Shown: in pieces, positions 56,235 to 64,000 of the stretch
How the letters are laid out: each line of letters opens with the position of its first letter
How positions within the stretch are numbered: the first letter of the stretch is position 1
Assembly (NCBI GenBank): GCA_963971405.1
Contig: OZ020490.1
Coordinates: forward strand, 33,319,464 to 33,383,463
DNA length: 64,000 nucleotides
DNA from: Psococerastis gibbosa
Lineage: Eukaryota; Arthropoda; Insecta; Psocodea; Psocidae
Direction of reading: 5' to 3'
Notes under the pieces: model-generated
The model's input: the letters and a program-made list of their open reading frames with translations, nothing else
What the model was told of the DNA's origin: nothing
Databases searched by the model: none
Position numbers and translations under genes: made by a program

Positions 56235-59200
56235 ATGAATTACATTGGAAGGCACAAAATTTCGGTAAGTTGAGAAGTATCTTACATAAATAAATAAATA
56301 ATGACTTTGTTTTTAGCTGAGACCACCCCAGCGAAGTTCGACCATCGGGCCATTAGGTGTCTTCTTCCGGCTGTAGGTCACATCCTTTAATTGGCGATGG
56401 CCTACTCGATACTCGGTATCATAAATCAAAATCTATATTTCGCGGTTTGTTCTCAGAAGTTTCTGGTTCAACGTCCATAAGTTTTCTAACGAGACAGACT
56501 ACCCCATGTTTCTGATTAATTAATTACCGGTGGACTATCAGACATGACGTTCAGATTTTCGAGTTGCTTGCTGAATAAATAACGACTTATTCAGATTTGT
56601 TTGGCATAATTGTATTCTACAGTCAGCAGTCTTAGTGGTTCCTTATTTACGGGTTGAATGTAAACCAATTTGGTTGTTCAGATTAATATGGCGAAATTTC
56701 ATGGTCAAGGAATGAAGGTGTACAAATTTATTCAAATTTGATTCGGGAGTAACAACTCCGTAAGCCGGCCGCCATACTAAGTTGAATCCAGCGGACCAGA
56801 GCAGGTTCAAAGATGCAGATAACTTGGTCGTGTGCACAGTGCCGGTAGGGAAACATGGTAGGACTTGTCCTGGTCACCTCCGAACTAATCGTGTGACTTC
56901 ACTGCGTTTCCCAAGTGGTTCGAATCCACTATAATCAGGAGTTCCACTGTCCTATGGGCCCACACCGTGGCCTGGGACTGTGTCCAACCATTCTACTACT
57001 TCTAACAACTCCGTAAGCTATGATGAAGCAGTAGACCCCGGGAGCTCGGTTGCTGCTGAGCCTCTGAGATACAATCTTAGAAGTCTACGCAGTTCCACTG
57101 AAGATTTCGATCGCAGATGTTGACGAAACGTTTGGAAGTACGCTTTCAGAACGACCACAGACTATCATCCCGGATTCTACTGCTTCGTTATGTAACTCCG
57201 GCCGTGAAAGTCTTTGTAATTATGTAACTCCGTAAGTTGGATAGCGGTACTATACTCTATTTTATCGCTCGTAGCCGCGGTGTAGTTTGACATAATTTTA
57301 TGTTTCAGAAAACATTTCAGGAGCAATTTCAAAAGACATACATCACGTTTATATTGATGGGCACCTACGTACCCTGTTTAGACATATTTATACCAAAAAA
57401 TTACATTCGCAACGTCTTGTACGTTGCCTCAAACGTTGCCTGGATTATTTTATTGGTCCAAGTCCCACACGTTTTTTATTATTTAATTTTTAAAAGCAGT
57501 CACTTACCGCAAGCAGTGTTCTTATATCTTTGGAGGAGGCAGATTCTAGTGACATATCTGACAATTAAACATGCTTTGACGTTCTTACGCCTCAAAAAAT
57601 ATGACGATTTGTTCAAAGATTGGAATAAACATTTTCAATGCGATGAAGATGCAAAAAGAAAGCAGGTGAATATACTATAGAGTCCATTTATACAAAATGA
57701 TTTTTCGGCGACAGAATCACATGGAAAGTAAACAGGTGAAGTTACTTAGAGTCCATTTATACAAAATGATTTTTCGAGCGACAGAATCACAAGTAAAGTA
57801 AACAGGTTAAGTTACTTAGAGTCCATTTTTACAAAATGATTTTTCGAGCGACAGAATCACAAGACAGAATGACAAAGTAAAGTAAGCAGGTAAAGTTACT
57901 TTGAGTCCATTTATACGAAGTGATTTTCGAAGCAACAGAATCGCAAGTAAAGTAAACAGGTAAAGTTACTTAGAGCCCATTTATACAAAATGATTTTTCG
58001 AGCAACAGAATCACAAGTAAAGTTATTTAGAGGCCATTTATACAAAGTGATTTTTCGAGCGACAGAATCACAAGACAGAATCACAAGTAAAGTTATTTAG
58101 AGTCCATTTATACAAAGTGATTTTTCGAGCGACAGAATCACAAGACAGAATCACAAGTAATGTAAACTGGTAAAGTTACTTAGAGTCCATTTACACGAAG
58201 TGATTTTTCGAGCAACAGAATCACAAGTAAAGTAAACATGTTAAGTTACTTGGAGTCCATTTATACAAAATGATTTTTCAAGTGACAGAATCACACGTGA
58301 TGTAAATAGGGAAAGTTACTTAGAGCCCATTTATACAAAATGATTTTTCGAGTGACAGAATCACAAGTAATGTTATTTAGAGTCCATTTATACAAAGTGA
58401 TTTTTCGAGCGACAGAATCACAAGTAATGTAAACAGGTAAAGTTACTTAGAGCTCATTTATACAAAATGATTTTTCGAGCGACAGAATCACAAGTGAAGT
58501 AAAGTAAACTGGTTAAGTTACTTAGAGTCCATTGATACAAAATGATTTTTCGAGCGACAGAATCACAAGTAAAGTTATTTAGAGTCCATTTATACAAAAT
58601 GATTTTTTGAGCGACAGAATTACAAGACAGAATCACAAGTAATGTAAACAGGTAAAGTTACTTAGAACCCATTTATACAAAATGATTTTTTGAGCGACAG
58701 AATCACAAGTAAAGTTATTTAGAGTCCATTTATACAAAATGATTTTTTGAGCGACAGAATTACAAGACAGAATCACAAGTAATGTAAACAGGTAAAGTTA
58801 CTTAGAACCCATTTATACAAAATGATTTTTTGAGCGACAGAATCACAAGTAAAGTTATTTAGAGTCCATTTATACAAAATGATTTTTTGAGCGACAGAAT
58901 TACAAGACAGAATCACAAGTAATGTAAACAGGTAAAGTTACTTAGAACCCATTTATACAAAATGATTTTTTGAGCGACAGAATCACAAGTAAAGTTATTT
59001 AGAGTCCATTTATACAAGGTGATTTTTCGAGCGCCAGAATCACAGGATAATCTTGCTATTTGTTTGGTACTTTCCTATTTATGCGTTCGTATAAGAAAGG
59101 TTGATGTATCACATTATATAACTGAAATTAGAGGATATGGATAAAACTGGACTTTGGCCCCACAATCTACGCCTTTCCTTTAATTTCGGTTATAACGTGG

Positions 59201-62200
59201 AGATCATCTCTTCAATCACAGTTAATGTCATTGCTATATATACAATATTATACTACAATGTAATGCATCACATCATCATCATCATATAGTTACGGCCTTT
59301 TATGGCATAATGGTAGCTTGTTCGTACTTGTGCGAGTTTCTACACATCATGCGATCGGTGACCTGTCGTAACTCAACAAAGGTATATCCTACAGAGGCGA
59401 CTGAAGAGGTTATTCGGATACGTTCATTAAATTGTGTGTAGGTATGCGAATAGTCTTTTTCAAAAAAATTAATAAATCAAAATCAATCACTGATCACCGT
59501 TATTTTCTCTGTTTATTTTCGAGATTTCAGCGGATGTAGGTGTTTTGAGATCCCAGGAAATTTTATTCAGTCTGCTCGTCGTTGGTCTTTCTGTTCACAA
59601 ATGACGGATTTTGAAATGTAATTTATAATAATTCATTGACAAAGTAATGCAGGTTATACAAAGAAAAAGAAGTGTAAACATTATATTATATTATATTTTA
59701 TTAATTGCATTCGCAGTTTCATTCAATACATATTATACATATTGCAGGAGATAATTGAGCAGAAAATGAAGAAATCCTATAAATACATAGTCTACTTCTA
59801 CATAGTTTGCGCTGTGTTGACCCAAACGTATGGCATCCGCTTTATTCTCGACCCATATTCATTCTTGGCCCTTTTAAATTGGGTGCCTCACAGTGTCGAA
59901 GACGCCAATCATTTCTTATATGGTATTCTTCAAGGTGTAATTTATTTATACTGTTTTGCGTAAGTAACTCTTCGTAACATCATATACAGGGGAATACGAT
60001 ATGCGATATCACACTAATTCAAAGCCACATTACCGATGGGATTGAGCTCTGGGGCAATTCTAGTGCTGGCAACCTGCTCAGAATTTTTAAACTCCAAAAA
60101 AGAGCTATTAGGTATATTGTGGGAATCAATCAAAGAAAGAGTTGTAGACAGCACTTCATTGACCTGAGCATACTAACGGTACCTAGCCTGTATATTTTGC
60201 ACGTGGCTGTGTATATTCACAAAAATTTAAGCAGTTTCCAGCGGGTAGAACATGTCCACAATCATGGAACGAGGTCAAGGTCAAACTTGGTTGCCATGCA
60301 ACACAAAACCCGGTGGTACGAATGTAAGCCGTCTTTTATCGGTGTGCGCATATATAACAAAATGCCCAATTTAATAAAGACAGCCAAGAACTTGGCAGAG
60401 TTCAGAAGGAGTTTGAAGTGTTACCTTATTCAAAGGACATTGTACAACATTCAAGAGTTTTTTGAATAGGGAAGCACTTTGAACTTTTCTTTGGATTCTG
60501 TTAAGTTCTTGACTGCATTGTACAATTTAACATTTATTATTTACGCTATTGTATTGAAAATCGGTGCAATATAGACTTTCTATTCTATTCTATTCTATTA
60601 TATTCTATACAGGACAAAATGATAGATGTTTGAGCACCCCCAAATTTTGTTTCCAATCGTAAATTGTATTTTCTGTTATAGAGAGTGTTCGTACAGCACT
60701 GCACACCTCCATGCACTGATCATGCTATCAGCACAGTTACAAGTCTTACAGGAAAATCTTGAAAAAATTATAAAGACTGTAGATATTGATCAAAATGGAT
60801 TTGCCATTAATGATTGTAAAGATGGTAAGTTTCCAATACCGTACGCTTATTATGTAATCCCCCATGGCCATACCGTGTCATGGCATTGTTATTGTTTACA
60901 ATACCAATTTGTGTAGTAGACTATTACTCTTACATTAATTGTCTGCCCATTGTAGAGTACCTATGGAGTTGTCCCAAGAATCATTCCCGTGCTTTAGGAC
61001 AGGAAAAACCTATTTTAAAACCGATATTTAACCACGGAAAAATTATTTACCTTGTATCTATCTAATCTGTGTATCTAATTAATTTGCTGTTGATATAAAA
61101 TATAATAATAATAATAATAATTTTCAGTACTAAACTAATTGATAAATGGGCAAGCACTCGTACCGGTTCTTTACATATATTACAAAACAATACAATATAT
61201 ATTTCCGTTAAATTATACAATACAAGTAAAGTATAAAAGAAAACTGTCATTTAATATGTTTCCATTTTGCAGCTTCGAATATTGCTCATAAAAGGCTCAA
61301 AAATTGGATTAAGTGTCATCAAAAAACATTAAGGTACCACCTGACTCACTGTATATACTGTATATGCTCTATAGGTAGATATTCACAGGATATCCTATTG
61401 TGTACAAGGAGTTAAAAATGAAAAAAATTATGTTGCCATTATCCGCCAGAACAGAGCCTATTAGAAACTGTAACGCGCTGAGACTATACCAGTCAGTCTA
61501 CGTGCGTGTTGAGTCCTGGTCACCTCCGAATTAATCGTGTGAGGTGTGACTATATAATATGTTCTTCGAGTGGTCCGGAATCCACAATAATCAGGAGGTC
61601 CACCCTGTCAGTCAACTCCTCTTCGCCCCGAGGAGAAGGAGTCTGCCCTTAGGGTGCCTCAAATTAATAAATAGACTCACTCCCCCCGGCAGGCTGACAG
61701 TTTTGCTTATAGTAGCAAGAAATGGCTTGAAGCCATCGGCAGCAGTACTTAGGCGGGGTTTCCACATACGTCAATCGTCAATGAGAAATATGGTTTTGAC
61801 GTGGTAGCAGAATTTTTAGTATGTCTTTAATGTCTACTAAACCTTCAATTTCACATGTCTCATTGACGGTTGACGTATGTGGAGACTCCGCCTAAGGAAA
61901 AACTAAATTATACTAACTTGCAGTATTAACCTATATTAACCACAGTCATTGATACCATCAGATACAGTAGAAATAAGAAGCACAACGTATACATTGCTCA
62001 ATCATCGAAATTAGCGGATTTAGAAAAAACTGGACTTGGCGGGGTACGGACCCACGATTGTCGCCTAGTCAGGGTGTCGTACAGCGGTTAAGACGACGCC
62101 TCGGGTAGACGTAGATTGTGGGTTCGAATCCCGCAGAGTTCAGTTTCCTAAATCCTCTAATTTTGTTTAAATAACGAGGAATTTACCTCTTCAACCTAAG

Positions 62201-63312
62201 TTAAGCTAGTTTAATACCAATAATATACTGTATATGGTACCATATAACGTCATAATACTACAATATATTGAATTTATTGCTCAACATTTCCAATTAAGTT
62301 TCCAAAAGCTATAGCCTACTGATTGTTATAGGTGGGCAAAAGAAATGGTTGATTTGTACTCACTGGAAATTGCAAATAAATATTACCTTGTAGGAGCATA
62401 CACCGCTCTTGTAGTCTATACCTGCGTATCGGTAAGTTTTCTCCATTTATATTTTTAACTTCAAAAAGAAATTTAGTGTATTTTCTGCTTCTGTTTAAAG
62501 AGTATGATTAAAGGGTGTTTTCAAAGCTATTATGTACCTAACTAAAAATTCAAATAGGGATTAACGCTTTTAACTTTTTCTTTAAAACTAACTTTAACTC
62601 AAACATTAACTCCTCATTGGAACCCCCCATTTGTAAGCAACATAAAGACTTAATCCACAGTTGTTGTAGCAATCAGCAAGACTTCATGTACATGTATGCA
62701 GGCTATGTTTTACAAGTTATATATAGTGAACGAAGTAAAAAAAATACTAAACGAGCAGAAGAATATTATACAAGAGAGTATGAAGTTAATATTTGTTAAT
62801 ATCCACCACTTGGCTACCATAAGTAAATTACGTTTCACGCGTCCAAACACGACGCTATCCTAAACTAAGTTACGAGTTAAATCACCGTTCTTTACTCAAG
62901 TCTGCCTTTATTCAAGATATCTTGTCCAACTGTAAAAAATATATTCATCGCTATTCCAGCACCGACGTCGTTTTTCCTTGTGCATGTGCATGACGTGTTA
63001 GCAGACATCATTAATAAGTCTCTACCATATTATAATTTAGTTTATAATAGATAAGTTAAGTATCTACATTATAGTCTCCTTAAAATATGGCAGAGACTTA
63101 TTAATGATGTCTGCTACCACGTCATGCCCATGCACAATGAAAAACGACGTCGGTGGAATAGCCGCCTTATAGGTATGTTTACGTTTTGACGTTGTTTAAA
63201 TTTTTAGCGCACTGGAACATTGACCGATTTATTTACAATATTTCTCATAGCCAGTGGATATGGAGCTATTTTTTTTTATGCGACAAAAATTATGGAGGAC
63301 ATTCACGAGCGG
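56235..63312 (+). CDS. Odorant receptor 4 of the array (insect OR, 7tm_6), first seven of nine exons
   Basis: Exons seen: 56235-56264 (MNYIGRHKIS, then gtaagt), 57309-57665, 59748-59959, 60682-60824, 61273-61333, 62332-62431, 63208-63312. They code for 336 residues in one continuous frame, with the phases of OR1. The last two exons (the PWY/RA-G block and the AYQF terminus) must lie past 64000, because the last visible exon ends with a good gtacgt donor. Family marks: KTFQEQFQKTY, DWNKHFQCDEDAKRKQ, NWVPHSVEDANH, WIKCHQKTLR and WAKEMVDLYSLEIANKY. Intron 2 opens directly into a 1.4-kb minisatellite. Intron 3 holds a LINE fragment, and the partial intron 7 holds a 5'-truncated LINE. Apart from being cut by the window end, it looks functional. 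Confidence 0.88.
56764..57005 (+). mobile_element. SINE C in OR4 intron 1
   Basis: CCGGCCGCCATACTAAGTTG start, a consensus B box GGTTCGAATCC at about 56918-56930, and tail CCGTGGCCTGGGACTGTGTC then TTCTACTACTTC. Confidence 0.7.
57666..59045 (+). repeat. 1.4-kb minisatellite with a ~70-bp unit, adjoining OR4 exon 57309-57665
   Basis: About 20 units of the type AGTCCATTTATACAAAATGA, TTTTTCGAGCGACAGAATCA, CAAGTAAAGTAAACAGGTAA, AGTTACTTAG; some units are shortened. The first unit overlaps the exon boundary: the exon end AAAGCAG|GTGAATA aligns to AAACAG|GTGAAGT of the next unit. From 58569 to 58988 the array switches to three near-identical 140-bp double units. Confidence 0.9.
59290..59475 (+). 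mobile_element. SINE G, forward
   Basis: TTTTATGGCATAATGGTAGC head, TTGTTCGTACTTGTGCGAGT, GTGACCTGTCGTAACTCAAC, and ACAGAGGCGACTGAAGAGGT; short A-rich tail. Confidence 0.6.
59991..60605 (+). mobile_element. LINE 3' fragment with (TTCTA)n tail
   Basis: Open from about 59993 to 60469: LIQSHITDGIELWG (post-RT thumb), RIFKLQKRAIRYIVG, HNHGTRSRSNL and NKMPNLIK, typical of Jockey/CR1-type LINE C-termini. It ends in a (TTCTA)n tail and is flanked by TATACAGG on both sides (59983-59990 and 60606-60613), a likely target duplication. In OR4 intron 3. Confidence 0.75.
61445..61720 (+). mobile_element. SINE C, diverged
   Basis: AACGCGCTGAGACTATACCA, GTGTTGAGTCCTGGTCACC, GTGGTCCGGAATCCACAATA and GGAGGTCCACCCTGTCAGTC. 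Confidence 0.5.
61749..61896. mobile_element. Short palindromic MITE
   Basis: TTAGGCGGGGTTTCCACATA left and TATGTGGAGACTCCGCCTAA right, 148 bp in all. Internal TTGACGTGGTAGCAGAATTT resembles the arm of 36262-36651. Confidence 0.65.
62030..62160. repeat. Head-to-head inverted SINE K heads
   Basis: A truncated minus-strand head (GGACTTGGCGGGGTACGGAC, 62033-62080) joined directly to a plus-strand head (AGCGGTTAAGACGACGCC to GGTTCGAATCCCGCAG, 62083-62145). Confidence 0.6.
62950..63170. mobile_element. Palindromic MITE just upstream of an OR4 exon
   Basis: Left GCTATTCCAGCACCGACGTC, right GACGTCGGTGGAATAGCCGC. Arms of about 80 bp pair through ATTAATAAGTCTCTACCAT. Ends 37 bp before exon 63208-63312. 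Confidence 0.7.
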
Positions 63313-63434
63313 GTACGTTCTTATACCCATAATATTTTAACTTTTGTGCTGCCCTCGCACGCCGCTGGCATGAGGGGGCACTTGAACTGTATTTGTATTG
63401 GGTTAAAAATTGTTTTTTAAGAAAAATACACGGT

Positions 63435-63710
63435 GGAACACATTTTATGGGACTGCCCACGCATGGCTCTAGCCGCGAGGAATAGACTCACAGTTGCCAT
63501 TCGTCAAGGTTTGGGGTACTCGGTCATGGAAGTAAGAGACATTATGGCGATGGCTCTTGAATTAGGGGTATCATCGGTCCTGCAATGCCTGACAAGGGAG
63601 TTGGACGATGTAGTCACGATTTAGGAGTAACTAAGTTTGTGCTGTACCTCAGCCTGATATTGGCTTAGCCAAGTGGCCGTAATAAAAAATAAATAAATAA
63701 AAATAAAAAT
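63435..63710 (+). mobile_element. 5'-truncated LINE with 13-bp target duplication
   Basis: EHILWDCPRMALAARNRLTV to DDVVTI and stop (63622), a short 3' UTR and an (AAATA)n tail. AAAAATACACGGT occurs at 63422-63434 and 63711-63723 on either side. The element lies in the OR4 intron after exon 63208-63312. Confidence 0.8.
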
Positions 63711-63759
63711 AAAAATACACGGTTATTTATTTATTATTCATTATTTTACTTTTAATCAG

Positions 63760-63850
63760 TGGCGGCGCTACAGGGGTGCCCGGGGGCCTGCCCCCCCCCC
63801 CCCCCGAAAGTTTCTCCGGCTCCCCTGGGGCTCCCCACTTTTGAGATATT
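63760..63850. repeat. G/C-tract repeat fragment
   Basis: AGTGGCGGCGCTACAGGGGT, a C run, then GAAAGTTTCTCCGGC. It resembles the start of another G/C-tract element. The rest to 64000 shows nothing recognised. Confidence 0.35.
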
Positions 63851-64000
63851 TCATATTGTAGAATTTTTGTAATTAAAAAACGTCAGTATTAAAACTGGCA
63901 GCAAGTTACATGCTTTCATTATACCTGCTCCCAATTAAAAATGTTTGGTCTTTTAATTGCCCCCTTTGAAAAAAAAAAAAAAAACATTTAGGCGTAGTAG

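Noticed and set aside
58454-58636. Minus-strand repetitive 60-aa protein in the minisatellite
   Set aside because: It is only the read-through of ~70-bp repeats whose reverse frame happens to lack stops.
57666-59045. CRISPR-like array
   Set aside because: Units are contiguous with no unique spacers, in a eukaryotic intron; it is a minisatellite.

Overview
The window looks like AT-rich insect nuclear DNA: spliced genes with GT-AG introns, an interstitial (TTAGG)n tract in the insect telomere motif, and a very dense, nested load of LINEs, SINEs, MITE-like palindromes and microsatellite-cored elements. The order is not certain. Hemiptera (planthopper, leafhopper or spittlebug type) is my guess from the overall repeat style, at low confidence. 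Nothing bacterial or viral is seen.

The biological core is a tandem head-to-tail array of odorant receptor genes (insect OR, 7tm_6 family), all on the + strand. OR1 (6060-15731, 408 aa) and OR2 (20409-30770, 405 aa) look complete. OR3 (35896-45816) has every later exon intact but carries a 2-nt frameshift in its first large exon. OR4 (56235 to beyond the window) shows its first seven exons. Each intact gene has nine coding exons with the same intron phases. Each begins with a tiny 30-nt initiator exon that is too short for ORF searches and was found by comparing genes. Two relics show further turnover: an orphan terminal OR exon at 53247-53303 between OR3 and OR4, and a decayed second copy of the end of exon 3 inside intron 3 of OR1 (10270-10327). 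A short promoter block is conserved between OR1 and OR4.

Layout: 1-6000 holds a ~970-bp palindrome, a tRNA-like SINE, a TTAA-flanked MITE nested in an older repeat, a possible small secreted-protein gene (3294-4557) with an in-frame stop just after a signal peptide, and a LINE fragment. 6-15.7 kb is OR1. 15.7-20.4 kb is repeats plus the telomeric tract. 20.4-30.8 kb is OR2. 30.8-35.9 kb is repeats, including a SINE inside a LINE with a clean target-site duplication. 35.9-45.8 kb is OR3. 45.8-56 kb is a LINE/SINE-rich spacer with the orphan exon. 56.2-64 kb is OR4, whose intron 2 begins with a 1.4-kb minisatellite whose unit resembles the adjacent exon-intron junction, so cryptic 5' splice sites are repeated through the array.

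The receptors would each pair with the co-receptor Orco (not in this window) to form an odour-gated cation channel in olfactory neuron dendrites. The rest of the window is mostly transposable-element archaeology. Repeat families (lettered here for convenience) are A (Helentron/DINE-1-like), B (tRNA-Glu-like SINE), C (SINE sharing a LINE tail), D/E/F (palindromes with G/C-tract ends), G (SINE), H (~220-bp repeat), I (~120-bp repeat), J (LINE) and K (tRNA-like SINE).
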